Positions 35,096 to 45,777 of a DNA stretch of 64,000 bases are shown here, in pieces; positions within the stretch are counted from its first letter, which is position 1, and each line of letters opens with the position of its first letter. The stretch comes from Chitinophagaceae bacterium (GTDB lineage: Bacteria > Bacteroidota > Bacteroidia > Chitinophagales > Chitinophagaceae). The stretch is taken from assembly GCA_028288595.1 (NCBI GenBank), contig JAQBNK010000038.1, positions 23,316 to 87,315 on the forward strand. The letters are read 5' to 3'. Below the pieces are notes generated by a model. The model saw nothing but the letters and a program-made list of their open reading frames with translations, ran no database searches and was not told the DNA's origin. The translations under genes and the position numbers were made by a program.

Positions 35096-36661
35096 CTAGT
35101 ACCCGAAATTTTGTTTCAAATTTGGATTTGAAGAAAGGGCAATGTTCGGAATTGGAAAAACTACTTTTGATGGATCTGAAGCTTGAGGTCTTTCACCAAC
35201 TGGTTCATTGAATACACCATAACGAATCATATCATTCCTTCTCCATGCTTCGAGATAAAGCTCCCTGCCACGTTCTGCTAAAAGCGTTGCTAAATTAACA
35301 GAAGTCAAATTACCAACACCGCGTTTGGTCCTGATACTGTTGACGATAGATAATGCCGTTTGAGGATCAGTGCCCCCTCTTAATATGGCTTCAGCCTTCA
35401 TTAACAAGACGTCTGATAAGCGAAAGAAAACATATTCATTTTGGCTTGCCCAACCGCCATTATTCATTTCTGAAGGATCTAGCGGATATTTATTTGTTCT
35501 GATTCCTTTAGATTCTGTGGAGAAAAATAAACTTACATCAGGAGTGAATACCAAGGGGTTTCCACTTCGGTCTTTCAAATCAACTATAGGGTTTCCGACC
35601 TTTTTATCTTTAGGGCCTTGTTGCTGCCCTACGAGAAATCCTGCAGGACGGCCAACCGTGGATGTATATCCCGGAATTGATTGAGACCTGCGCACATCAG
35701 ACTGTTCGAAGCTGTTGTAAAAATCTGCCAATGTTGTAAAGCCATTCCAGCCATCTGGGGGCATAAAATAGTGATTACCCATACAACTAGCCCAAACCAT
35801 ATTAATACCCTGGCTATTCTGTCTTACAAATATGTTTTCTGTTGATTTTGTACCATTATCCCATGTAAAGTTATCCCAGTAATTACTAGATACTGATAAT
35901 GCCGGACTTGCGATTATTGCATTACAAAGAGCAATTACTTTATTCATGTCTGCCGCATCAAAGGTAAACGGTCCTGCAGGTTTTGTTGGATCCTGTTTAA
36001 ATACAGCTTTATTTAAGTAAGTTTTTGCTAGTAGAAATTGTGCAGCTGCTTTGTTCGCCATATTTCTGTTAGCATGAGTATAAGCAGGTAAAGCAGGAAT
36101 AATAGCTTCTAACTCACTTATAATAAAATCAGTTGCCTGTGCCCTGGTAAAAACATCTGGAAGATCCTGAACAGCAGCAGTAGCTGGTCTATGCTGAACC
36201 TGCCCGAATGCATCACAAATAATATAGGAGAAATAAGCCCTCAGAAATTTAGCTTCAGCCTGTGTTTGTCCTGATGATGTTTCAGCCAGCAAAGTAGTTT
36301 GAAATAATGCTCCATTCAGGCCATTCCATGCATTATTGATTTCACCATGCGAGCCATCCCAGGTATGAAGGTGTAATTTGCGCCATACTGCAAAATCATC
36401 CCAGTCTGTTCCCCGGGTAGGCCCGAGTAACTCATCGGTTGTATGCTCCGACATAGCATATATTCCCCCATTACCTACTATTTGGTTTAGTTGGTTATAT
36501 ACTTGTGAAAGGGATGAAGCTGCTGGAGCACCGCCAGCTGTTTGTATAGCTTCAGAATTAGGATCCTTTAGTTTTGTATCCAGTTTTGTACAGGATACAA
36601 TACCTATAACGATCACAGAAGTGAGAATCAACAGGTAATTATTTTTAAACATTTTTTTCAT
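35096..36661 (-). CDS. susD: SusD/RagB family nutrient-binding lipoprotein
   Basis: The 521-residue lipoprotein (lipobox GIVSCTKL) shows SusD hallmarks: an alpha-helical TPR-like N-terminal half (AEAKFLRAYFSYIICDAFGQ, NKAAAQFLLAKTYLNKAVF) and a C-terminal stretch LLMKAEAILRGG, then VNSIRTKRG and LLAERGRELYLEAWRRNDM, ending in PNLKQNFGY. It is the surface lid of the SusC channel and binds oligosaccharides. It follows susC by 30 bp and is co-transcribed with it. Confidence 0.95.
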   Translation of the reverse strand: MKKMFKNNYLLILTSVIVIGIVSCTKLDTKLKDPNSEAIQTAGGAPAASSLSQVYNQLNQIVGNGGIYAMSEHTTDELLGPTRGTDWDDFAVWRKLHLHTWDGSHGEINNAWNGLNGALFQTTLLAETSSGQTQAEAKFLRAYFSYIICDAFGQVQHRPATAAVQDLPDVFTRAQATDFIISELEAIIPALPAYTHANRNMANKAAAQFLLAKTYLNKAVFKQDPTKPAGPFTFDAADMNKVIALCNAIIASPALSVSSNYWDNFTWDNGTKSTENIFVRQNSQGINMVWASCMGNHYFMPPDGWNGFTTLADFYNSFEQSDVRRSQSIPGYTSTVGRPAGFLVGQQQGPKDKKVGNPIVDLKDRSGNPLVFTPDVSLFFSTESKGIRTNKYPLDPSEMNNGGWASQNEYVFFRLSDVLLMKAEAILRGGTDPQTALSIVNSIRTKRGVGNLTSVNLATLLAERGRELYLEAWRRNDMIRYGVFNEPVGERPQASDPSKVVFPIPNIALSSNPNLKQNFGY

Positions 36662-36691
36662 ACAATAAATTTTAGACCTTGTTAGGTTAAA

Positions 36692-39600
36692 TTAAAATCC
36701 AACGTTTATTCCGAAAGTGACTGTCCTTGATTTAGGATAACCAGCATAATCGAATCCACGAGAGGGAACTCCATTTCCCTGGTAATTTCCGTGGTCAACG
36801 TTAATTTCTGGATCCAACCCTGTATAATCTGTAATTAAGAATAGATTTTGGCCTGATACTGATGCAGTTAATGATCTGATAACCTTGTTGTTTACGGGAA
36901 TGTTATAACTGATAACTGCATTTGACAACCTGATAAAATCGCCTTTCTCAAGGAATCTTGTAGAAACACTTCCAGGATTAATAGGGTCTTCGTTACTGTT
37001 AGCCACATCATAAGTAATATTATGAGCCGTCTTGATACTGCCTTTTAAGAATAAAGCATTAGCTGTATTGTTGTAAACGTAAAACCCTCTTGAAGTATTC
37101 ATAAATATATTGGCACTCCACCTTCCGTATGAGAAATTATTACTTAAACCGGCAATGAAAGTAGGCAGTGCGCTTCCCAGTAACTGATCTTGAGACCCGT
37201 TAGCATACCTCGCATCTCCATTCCCGTTAAAGCCGAGGAATACTGGCATTTTGAATGTAAATAATGGATACCCATTGGCAAAGGTTTGCGCATATGCACC
37301 AGTTAAACCTTGCCCGTTTACCTGGCCTGTATTAACTACTACATTAAAATCCTTCAATTCATTATGCAGGAAGGTCATGTTATAACTTATATCCCATGTA
37401 AACTTATGGCCCCGCAGTGCCGCATAATTGAAACTAAATTCTAATCCTTTGTTTACAACATATCCGGGCAAATTAGAAAAAAAGTAGGTAGAAGCACTGA
37501 ATCCACCTGGTACCGGCCCATAGAAAAGAAGGTTCTTTCTTCTGGTATAATAGTAGTCAATCGTTCCTGATAATCGGTTACCTTTTGTAGTGTAATCCAG
37601 ACCTACACCTGTTGTTGTAGCTTCTTCCCATTTCAAATCTTTATTACCCTGGTGAACTAACTGAGTCTCGAGATTACCAGAGTTTCCAAGATATTTTTGC
37701 TGAAGATCAATTGCATCGTATGTACCCAGCCCATCCTGGCTACCTAATTTTCCGTAGTTAGCCCGTAAGCTAAAGTCGCTAAATATTGTTCCTAAAGATT
37801 TAGCAGCAAACTGCTCCCCTAGCAATCTCCATTTGGCTGCGAAGGCAGGAAATGTACCATACTTGTTATTGGCACCAAATTTAGAAGAGCCATCAACCCT
37901 TACTGTTGCAGTAAGTAAATACTTGTCGTTTATGGTATAATTTATCCGGCCAAAAAATGACTGCAGATCAGCTCTTGAGTAGTAAGGAAGATATGCGGCT
38001 TTTTGATTTTTGAAATTGTTTATGTCCTGGATATATACATCACTAATTTTTACTACGGGTGTAGTTAAGCCCCATCCTACCCTGCCCGAACCTTCATTAT
38101 CCGTTCTCTGAAAAGAATACCCCGCTACCGCATTAATTTCTTGTCTCCCAATTACATTGTTATAAGTAATCGTGTGTTCAATTAATGTTGTTTTTAGATT
38201 GTTATCCTGATAAACAGCCCGGCCATTTCCATTGATCGAGTTACCATAATCCACTCCGAAAACGTTGGTGGTACCCCCGGCCATTGCACTGCTTAATCGT
38301 GGATCAGCAAAAGACTTCCTGAGGCTTTTTAACTGATCATAACCGAAAGTTGCTTTATAAGTAAGCCCGCTTACAATTTCATAGCTCGCACTCAGGTTAG
38401 TCAGATAACGGTTTACATTATCATGATCAGTATAATATGCTAACAACGCAGCAGGATTTCTGTTCCCGTCGCCTGGATCAAAAAAAGTACCGTCTTTATT
38501 AAAAACGGGGTAGGTTGGATTGAAAGTAATCGCTGCCCCAATTAAACTTCCCTGGTAACCTGCATTATTAGTATTTGGAGCATATTCATTTTTTACATTA
38601 GATGCAGTGAATGTTGCATCAAACCTCAATCTGTCTTTCATGAATTTTTGAGAAAAATTCACCCGGCCTGTTAATCTTTTTAATCCGCTGTTTCTTATAA
38701 TTCCTTTTTGATCATCATAAGAACCACTCAAACGTAAAGCAGTTGTTTTTCTTGCGAAGCCCCAGCCCAGATTATAGTTTTGAGATATCCCTGTTTGAAA
38801 GATTTCATCCTGCCAGTCGGTATTAGCGCCTTTATCAACAAGCAAAACTGCTGCTGCCGCATCTGAAGGACTTGTGCCTGCATCAATATTAGCTTTTTTA
38901 ACAGCAGCTAAAAAATCCGGGCCGTTTAAAAGATCGTACCTGCTGGCACGTTTTGAAACGCTGGTAGAAGCATTAAATGTAAAAGCGCCTTTTTGTCCCT
39001 TTCCGCTTTTAGTCGTAATAATAATTACTCCATTGGCACCCCGTGATCCATAAATCGCAGCGGAAGACGCATCTTTTAATATACTGATGCTTTCAATATC
39101 ATTCGGGTTCAGGAAAAGCAATGGGTTTTTAGGCGTAGAGCTCCCTTCAATACCGCTTGCAGAACCGGACAAACCTCCACCGGAAAGTGGAACTCCATCT
39201 ACTACATATAGAGGATCATTATTTCCCCTGATAGAAGAGGTACCGCGTATATTTATTGTTGAAGATGCACCAGGTTCGCCACTAGAAGGGGTTACTACAA
39301 CTCCCGGGGTACGTCCCTGGAAAAGCTGTTCAGGTGTAGAAATTACTCCTTTATTAAAATCTTTCGGAGTAATTGAAGCAACAGAACCTGTAGCATCTTT
39401 TACTCTGCGGGTTCCATAACCGACAACTACTATGTCGCTTAAATTCGATGAAGTTGCAGTCATTATTGAGCTGACAGAACTTTTACCATCGATATTAATT
39501 TCCTGGTTAGCAAAACCAACTGAAGAAACGGATAATGACCTGGTATTAGCAGGTACAGTCAATGTAAAATTTCCGTTAGCATCGGTAGTAGTACCACGAG

Positions 39601-39757
39601 TAGTGCCTTTAACAGTTACAGATGCCGCAGGAACTCCATTTCCCCTGTCATCTGTAATTCTTCCTGAAACTGTTCTGGTTTGCGCCCCGGCATTAAGTGC
39701 AATAACGAAGGCGAAGATGCACATAAGGGCAGCTTGTAGGAGTTGAAATTTCCTCAT
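36692..39757 (-). CDS. susC: SusC/RagA TonB-dependent outer-membrane transporter
   Basis: The 1021-residue protein has a signal peptide (NAGAQ), a CarboxypepD_reg-like domain (about 27-110; VSGRITDDRGNGVPAASVTV), the SusC linker VVVGYGTRRVKDATGSV and a plug domain with DPLYVVDGVPLSGGG, then a 22-strand-type barrel ending in VTFGINVGF. It imports glycans bound by SusD, energised by TonB. No anti-sigma or hybrid regulator sits nearby; a LacI-type palindrome lies about 160 bp upstream (39916-39929). The upstream gap of 183 bp is otherwise free of genes. Confidence 0.96.
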   Translation of the reverse strand: MRKFQLLQAALMCIFAFVIALNAGAQTRTVSGRITDDRGNGVPAASVTVKGTTRGTTTDANGNFTLTVPANTRSLSVSSVGFANQEINIDGKSSVSSIMTATSSNLSDIVVVGYGTRRVKDATGSVASITPKDFNKGVISTPEQLFQGRTPGVVVTPSSGEPGASSTINIRGTSSIRGNNDPLYVVDGVPLSGGGLSGSASGIEGSSTPKNPLLFLNPNDIESISILKDASSAAIYGSRGANGVIIITTKSGKGQKGAFTFNASTSVSKRASRYDLLNGPDFLAAVKKANIDAGTSPSDAAAAVLLVDKGANTDWQDEIFQTGISQNYNLGWGFARKTTALRLSGSYDDQKGIIRNSGLKRLTGRVNFSQKFMKDRLRFDATFTASNVKNEYAPNTNNAGYQGSLIGAAITFNPTYPVFNKDGTFFDPGDGNRNPAALLAYYTDHDNVNRYLTNLSASYEIVSGLTYKATFGYDQLKSLRKSFADPRLSSAMAGGTTNVFGVDYGNSINGNGRAVYQDNNLKTTLIEHTITYNNVIGRQEINAVAGYSFQRTDNEGSGRVGWGLTTPVVKISDVYIQDINNFKNQKAAYLPYYSRADLQSFFGRINYTINDKYLLTATVRVDGSSKFGANNKYGTFPAFAAKWRLLGEQFAAKSLGTIFSDFSLRANYGKLGSQDGLGTYDAIDLQQKYLGNSGNLETQLVHQGNKDLKWEEATTTGVGLDYTTKGNRLSGTIDYYYTRRKNLLFYGPVPGGFSASTYFFSNLPGYVVNKGLEFSFNYAALRGHKFTWDISYNMTFLHNELKDFNVVVNTGQVNGQGLTGAYAQTFANGYPLFTFKMPVFLGFNGNGDARYANGSQDQLLGSALPTFIAGLSNNFSYGRWSANIFMNTSRGFYVYNNTANALFLKGSIKTAHNITYDVANSNEDPINPGSVSTRFLEKGDFIRLSNAVISYNIPVNNKVIRSLTASVSGQNLFLITDYTGLDPEINVDHGNYQGNGVPSRGFDYAGYPKSRTVTFGINVGF

Positions 39758-39874
39758 ATTAGCAAGCGTTTTGATTGTTTAACTATATGTGTACTAAGTA
39801 CACATTGTTGATTAATTGATGTTAAAACTATACTTATGAAATTTAAAATCCAAATTTTTATAGCAATTAGTTAA

Positions 39875-39882
39875 CAAAAATA
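39875..39882 (-). promoter_or_regulatory. Candidate -7 element upstream of susC
   Basis: The minus-strand octamer TATTTTTG (complement of 39875-39882) matches the Bacteroidota -7 consensus TAnnTTTG. No good TTTG lies at the expected 19-bp spacing (the sequence there is GATG), so this is only a candidate. If used, it would give a leader of about 110 nt, with the palindrome at 39916 upstream of the -33 position. Confidence 0.3.
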
Positions 39883-39915
39883 TCCCTGTGTTTATCTTAT
39901 ACATCACAAGGCAAC

Positions 39916-39929
39916 CGCAATCGATTGCG
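39916..39929. promoter_or_regulatory. LacI-family operator-like palindrome before susC
   Basis: CGCAATCGATTGCG is a perfect 14-bp palindrome with the central CG typical of LacI/GalR operators. It lies in the only gap upstream of susC, between gldH (stop 39941) and the susC start. This suggests control of the susCD block by a sugar-responsive LacI-type regulator encoded elsewhere. Confidence 0.6.
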
Positions 39930-39940
39930 TGCTGCATGGG

Positions 39941-40405
39941 CTATTGATTAATCTTTTGGATGCGAATACCGGCATTCATCACATTAAGAAGTGGGTCTTC
40001 CCGCATGATGTGCTGAAGCCTGAACGTATAACTTCCCTTATTAAGTTTTATCGGCTGCGGAGAAAATAAGATCCGATGCTCATATATATCATCCATACCA
40101 GCGCCTAACCACTTATTATTATCGGCAAGCGTAAACTCACGGTTGATAGTATATGAAGAATCTGGCGCCTGTATATGTAACTGTAACCAGATGTTTTTAA
40201 AATGATAAGCATCCGTATGTCTTAATACCAGGAAAAGCTGGTAAGCGGATGCGGTATCCTGAACTTCAAACTTGAAAGCGGGGGTTTCGGAGGATAGCCA
40301 TTCATGTTTGGGAAATGAATGGATTTTTTCAAAGACATCAGAATGGCCGCAGCCTGCCGCGAAAATTAAAAGTGTAAAAAGTAAAAACAAAGGCTTCATC
40401 TTCAT
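39941..40405 (-). CDS. gldH: Gliding-motility lipoprotein GldH
   Basis: The 154-residue lipoprotein (MKMKPLFLLFTLLIFAAGC, C19) has the GldH pattern: DVFEKIHSFPKHEW, a W/F-rich middle with LRHTDAYHFKNIWLQLHI, and a C-terminal YTFRLQHIMREDPLLNVMNAGIRI. GldH is required for gliding in Flavobacterium johnsoniae and is conserved in Bacteroidota with or without motility. It lies 3 bp downstream of yicC on the same strand. A start at the second Met (40399) is possible. Confidence 0.93.
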   Translation of the reverse strand: MKMKPLFLLFTLLIFAAGCGHSDVFEKIHSFPKHEWLSSETPAFKFEVQDTASAYQLFLVLRHTDAYHFKNIWLQLHIQAPDSSYTINREFTLADNNKWLGAGMDDIYEHRILFSPQPIKLNKGSYTFRLQHIMREDPLLNVMNAGIRIQKINQ

Positions 40406-40408
40406 TCT

Positions 40409-41290
40409 TTATAAAACATTTAGAACTTGCTCTTTCGCTTTTTCGAGTTCGTCCTTCATCATAATTACATTCTTTTGCACCTCTGCATCATAAGCCTTGG
40501 AACCCGTGGTGTTTATTTCCCTTCCTATTTCCTGCAAAATAAAACTGAGCTTTTTTCCTTTGCTTAATTCCTGCTGCTTCAAAATCGAACGAAAATAGTC
40601 GCAGTGATTTTTTAATCTTACCTGCTCTTCGCTGATATCTATCTTCTCAATATAATAAATGAGTTCCTGCTCCAGCCGGTTTGGATCATAATTCTCTTTG
40701 CCCACATGTTCTTCCAGTACTTTCACGAGACCTTCTTTTATCCTGGTTCTTCGCTGACCTTCCAGGCTTTGTATTAACTGTTGTGACTTTTCAATATTCG
40801 AGATCCTCAACTGAAGATCATCTTCGAGGCTCTTACCTTCTTCATTGCGATGTTTATTTAAATGTTGAATCGCTTCTTTTAAAACTTTTTCAAATTCGGC
40901 CCACTCTTTATCATCCAGCATTTCTGTTGAAGGTGCTATCACATCCGGCAATTTTAATAGTGTGCTCAGAATGTTTTCCATTCCTATACCTAATTCGGCA
41001 GCAAGTTCCGAAACCGGACCGTAATAAGATTTAACCAGGTCCTTATTGATATTAACAGCCTTGGAAACGCCGTTTTGTTTGATGTTAATTATACATTCAA
41101 CACTTCCTCTAATCAGCCCTTCATTCAACAGGCTTCGTATATCAAATTCATAAGGCTTCAAAAGAGATGGCAGGTTCAGCCTTATATCATACTGCTTACC
41201 GTTCAGCGATCTCACTTCAACGAGAAACGTCTTTTCGCCAATGTTTTTTTCCGCTCTCCCGTAACCCGTCATAGAATACAGCATACTCAA
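40409..41290 (-). CDS. yicC: YicC-family endoribonuclease
   Basis: The 293-residue protein begins with the family signature LYSMTGYGRAEKN and SLNGKQYDIRLNLP. The C-terminal DUF1732 region contains YDPNRLEQELIYYIEKIDIS and KLSFILQEIGREINTTGSK. YicC proteins are RNases involved in small-RNA decay in E. coli. Conserved starts usually lie at MLYSMTG, two codons downstream. It probably forms a two-gene unit with gldH, 3 bp away. Confidence 0.95.
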   Translation of the reverse strand: MSMLYSMTGYGRAEKNIGEKTFLVEVRSLNGKQYDIRLNLPSLLKPYEFDIRSLLNEGLIRGSVECIINIKQNGVSKAVNINKDLVKSYYGPVSELAAELGIGMENILSTLLKLPDVIAPSTEMLDDKEWAEFEKVLKEAIQHLNKHRNEEGKSLEDDLQLRISNIEKSQQLIQSLEGQRRTRIKEGLVKVLEEHVGKENYDPNRLEQELIYYIEKIDISEEQVRLKNHCDYFRSILKQQELSKGKKLSFILQEIGREINTTGSKAYDAEVQKNVIMMKDELEKAKEQVLNVL

Positions 41291-41363
41291 GTGTTAAGTA
41301 GTAAAAGTAGGGGAAACAAAGGATAAAAAAATATGGCAGCCGAACAGCTCCATTAATCAAAAA

Positions 41364-42104
41364 TTAAAAATCAATACCCATCCATTTCCTTTTATTCTTC
41401 TCGTATTTCTGAAAATTGAACTTATAAAGTTTACCCGGCCTATGCGGCACATCATCTTCCATTTCCCCTGTATCGATCAGGAAATCCATAGAGAAAAATT
41501 TCTTCCTGAAATTCCTCCGGTCCAGTTTAATATCCAGAATCGCTTCATATAAATTCTGCAATTCACGCAAAGAAAATTTATCTGGCAGCAGGTTAAACCC
41601 GAGAGGATGTTCCTGTATTCTTTTCTGTAGCCATGCATAACATTCATCCAGGATATTTTTATGATCAAAGGCCATTTCTTTAATTCCGTTAAGCGTATGC
41701 CAGTGAAGCTCGTTCTCCGTAATTTTTAATTGATGATGCTCAATGTTCAGTAAAGAACAATACGCTACCGTTAAGACCCTGCCACCGGGGTGACGCTTTG
41801 GATGACTAAAAGTTTTCACTTGTTCCAGGTAAACACCGTCCATTCCTGTCCGTTGTTTCAGAACACGCTTTGCAGCTCCGTCAAGTTCTTCGTTGTCACC
41901 CGAAAAATCTCCTAACAAAGACCACTTGCCTTTATAAACTTCAAGATCGCTTCTTATAAGAAGGACCTTCAGCTCATTATCATTAAAGCCAAAGATCACA
42001 CAGTCTACAGTAATGGGAACCCGCGGGTAAGATGAAACGAGTTTCTGTACATCCTTGATCAACCCGTCTTTCTTTTCATTTTCTTTTACGGCTGTTTTGG
42101 GCAT
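41364..42104 (-). CDS. NrtR/AraR-type Nudix-related transcription regulator
   Basis: The 246-residue protein has a Nudix fold N-terminal half (VPITVDCVIFGFNDNELKVL, GKWSLLGDFSGDNEELDGAA) and a winged-helix C-terminal half (FSLRELQNLYEAILDIKLDR, FRKKFFSMDFLIDTG, RPGKLYKF). The Nudix box is degraded: where G-x5-E-x7-R-E-x-x-E-E is expected, it reads K-R-V-L-K-Q. Hydrolase activity is therefore unlikely and the domain is probably a ligand sensor. In Bacteroidota this family includes sugar (arabinose, xylose) and NAD regulators. It is divergent from ligA with 120 bp between. Confidence 0.88.
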   Translation of the reverse strand: MPKTAVKENEKKDGLIKDVQKLVSSYPRVPITVDCVIFGFNDNELKVLLIRSDLEVYKGKWSLLGDFSGDNEELDGAAKRVLKQRTGMDGVYLEQVKTFSHPKRHPGGRVLTVAYCSLLNIEHHQLKITENELHWHTLNGIKEMAFDHKNILDECYAWLQKRIQEHPLGFNLLPDKFSLRELQNLYEAILDIKLDRRNFRKKFFSMDFLIDTGEMEDDVPHRPGKLYKFNFQKYEKNKRKWMGIDF

Positions 42105-42224
42105 GCTTCGTTAGTTTGGGTTGCAATCAGATTAACGGGTAATTTACTTATTCCCTTTAGTTGAACAAAACCTAAGATTTTTGCCAATCGGAAAGAGGCC
42201 GATTTTTCAGACATTTGCAAACCA

Positions 42225-44330
42225 ATGCATACTAAACACCACATACAGGAATTACAATCACAAACAGAAAGTTTATTACATAAAGTCGGTAAACAAAAAA
42301 CAGATGTTGCAGACCTTCCGCAACTGAGACAAGTGCTGCGCTTTCATGAACACCGCTATTATATAATGAACGATCCGCTGATAACTGATTTTGAATATGA
42401 CCAGTTATATAAATCACTGGAAAAGATTGAGGCCGACTTTCCTAAATACGTGACGGCGGATTCTCCTACACAAAGAGTGGGCAAAGGGCTCACTAAAGAA
42501 TTTCCAACAGTTCAGCACCTGGTTCCTATGCTCTCTTTGGAGAATTCTTATGATGAAGATGACCTGGTGGACTGGGACCGTAAAGCAAAAGAGTTAACAG
42601 GCCTGACTGAGATCGAATATTGCATTGAACCAAAGTTTGATGGTGCCAGCATCTCTTTAATATATGAAGATGATTTTCTTACACGTGGAGCTACCCGCGG
42701 CGATGGCGTACAGGGAGATGATATTACGGTTAACATTCGCCAGATCCGGTCTATACCCTTATCCGCTAAATTTTCTGAAAGCGGAATTCAGCAAATTGAG
42801 ATCAGGGGCGAAGTACTCATCAACAAACAAACTTTTAAAAAATATAACGAACAGCGTCTTGCTGATAATCTTCCTCCATTGGCAAATCCCAGGAACGCCG
42901 CGAGTGGTTCGCTAAGAATGGTTGACCCCAAAGAAGTTGCCAAACGCGGACTGGAAGCTTTTTTATATCATGTAAGTGATGTAACAGAAATCCCCGGTAA
43001 AAAGCTGACTAAATTATTAGATACTCATTCCGGCTCATTGCAATTATTGTGGGAAGCCGGTTTCAGGAGCCCGGTTAAAGAAAGCATGGTGGTAAAAGGC
43101 ATTCAATCCGTCATTGCTCATTGCCGTGATTATGAAAAAATGCGGGACGAACTTCCGTATGAAATTGATGGAATGGTGATCAAGGTAAATGACTTTGAAC
43201 TGCAGGATAAAATGGGAATGACAACACACCATCCTCGCTGGGCGATTGCTTTTAAATTCAAAGCAAGACAGGGAACAAGCAAATTAAAAGATGTAGAATT
43301 CCAGGTAGGAAGGGTTGGCAGTATTACGCCAGTCGCAAAAATTGAACCCGTGTATATCGGCGGCGTTACGGTTACATCTGTCTCATTATTTAATGAAGAT
43401 GTGATAAAAGAAAAAGACCTGATGATCGGCGATACTGTACTAGTGGAAAGAGCCGGCGATGTGATTCCTTACATCGTTCGCTCCCAGGCTGAGCTAAGAA
43501 CAGGCAAGGAAAAACCCATTCGCTTTCCAACGCATTGTCCTGTTTGTAAATCAGAATTACATAAACCTGAAGGCGAAAGTGCATGGCGCTGCATCAATCC
43601 CAATTGCGAAGCACAGGTGGTGGAGCGGCTCATTCATTTTGTAAGTAAAGATGCAATGGACATCCGGAATTTTGGTGAAGCGAACATTCGCAAATTTTAT
43701 GAGATGAAATTACTTGAAAACATTCCGGGCATTTACCATTTGGATTTTGAAAAAATTTCAACACTCGAAGGCTTCGGGCAAAAATCAATAGACAAATTAA
43801 AAGAAGCTGTCGAAACAAGTAAACATCAAACATTAAATCGCCTCATTTACGCACTGGGCATTCGTTATGTGGGTGAAACAACTGCAAAGACATTAGCCAA
43901 TTCAATAAAAAATCTCTGGGACCTTGAAAAATTTACGGTTGAAGAATTAATGAGTATGGAAGATATCGGTCCCAAGGTAGCCGGCAGTATCTATGAATTT
44001 TTTCAGACCAAAGAAATTATTGACATGCTGAAAAAACTGGAAGCAACCGGCGTTGAATTCAGCAATAAAAAAAGAGCAGACAATGCGGCTGATACTTTAC
44101 ACGGGCAAACATTTCTCTTTACTGGCACATTAAATAAATTGAAAAGAAGTGATGCTGAAGAAATGGTAGAACTCCATGGCGGCAAATTAGTAACCGGCGT
44201 CAGCAGCAAACTAAATTATCTCGTCGTTGGCGAAGACGCAGGCAGCAAACTGGAAAAAGCAAAAAAAATAAATACGGTAAGAATTTTGAGCGAAGATGAG
44301 TTCATTCAAATGATTAGTGATAAAAGCTGA
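42225..44330 (+). CDS. ligA: NAD-dependent DNA ligase LigA
   Basis: The 701-residue protein has all LigA parts: Ia domain (YYIMNDPLITDFEYDQLY), adenylation motif KFDGAS with nucleophile K137, OB fold, and a zinc finger with Cys in CPVCKSEL and CINPNCEAQ. Helix-hairpin-helix units (LEGFGQKSIDKLKEA, MEDIGPKVAGSIYEF) follow, then a C-terminal BRCT domain (GQTFLFTGTLNKLKRSDAEE). It seals nicks in DNA replication and repair. It is a single gene, followed by a 155-bp gap that carries the heptamer array before eno. Confidence 0.97.
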   Translation: MHTKHHIQELQSQTESLLHKVGKQKTDVADLPQLRQVLRFHEHRYYIMNDPLITDFEYDQLYKSLEKIEADFPKYVTADSPTQRVGKGLTKEFPTVQHLVPMLSLENSYDEDDLVDWDRKAKELTGLTEIEYCIEPKFDGASISLIYEDDFLTRGATRGDGVQGDDITVNIRQIRSIPLSAKFSESGIQQIEIRGEVLINKQTFKKYNEQRLADNLPPLANPRNAASGSLRMVDPKEVAKRGLEAFLYHVSDVTEIPGKKLTKLLDTHSGSLQLLWEAGFRSPVKESMVVKGIQSVIAHCRDYEKMRDELPYEIDGMVIKVNDFELQDKMGMTTHHPRWAIAFKFKARQGTSKLKDVEFQVGRVGSITPVAKIEPVYIGGVTVTSVSLFNEDVIKEKDLMIGDTVLVERAGDVIPYIVRSQAELRTGKEKPIRFPTHCPVCKSELHKPEGESAWRCINPNCEAQVVERLIHFVSKDAMDIRNFGEANIRKFYEMKLLENIPGIYHLDFEKISTLEGFGQKSIDKLKEAVETSKHQTLNRLIYALGIRYVGETTAKTLANSIKNLWDLEKFTVEELMSMEDIGPKVAGSIYEFFQTKEIIDMLKKLEATGVEFSNKKRADNAADTLHGQTFLFTGTLNKLKRSDAEEMVELHGGKLVTGVSSKLNYLVVGEDAGSKLEKAKKINTVRILSEDEFIQMISDKS

Positions 44331-44388
44331 AAAAAATTTAACTAACAACCGTTTCAAAAAAACCCGTTTTCTTTGCACCCTTTCTTGC

Positions 44389-44472
44389 TTTTGACTTTTG
44401 ACTTTTGACTTTTGACTTTTGACTTTTGACTTTTGACTTTTGACTTTTGACTTTTGACTTTTGACTTTTGAC
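44389..44472. repeat. Twelve tandem copies of TTTTGAC upstream of eno
   Basis: The 84 bp 44389-44472 consist of exactly twelve perfect 7-bp units TTTTGAC, followed by TTAAAAC. The array ends 13 bp before the eno ATG (44486), so it lies in the promoter or 5' leader. The perfection suggests recent slippage and probable copy-number variation between strains. Confidence 0.97.
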
Positions 44473-44476
44473 TTAA

Positions 44477-45769
<1,293 letters not shown>

Positions 45770-45777
45770 ATGTCTTC

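Noticed and set aside
44389..44472. TTGAC in each heptamer as a series of sigma-70 -35 boxes
   Set aside because: Bacteroidota use a TTTG / TAnnTTTG promoter, and no -10 box of the TATAAT type is placed behind the array.
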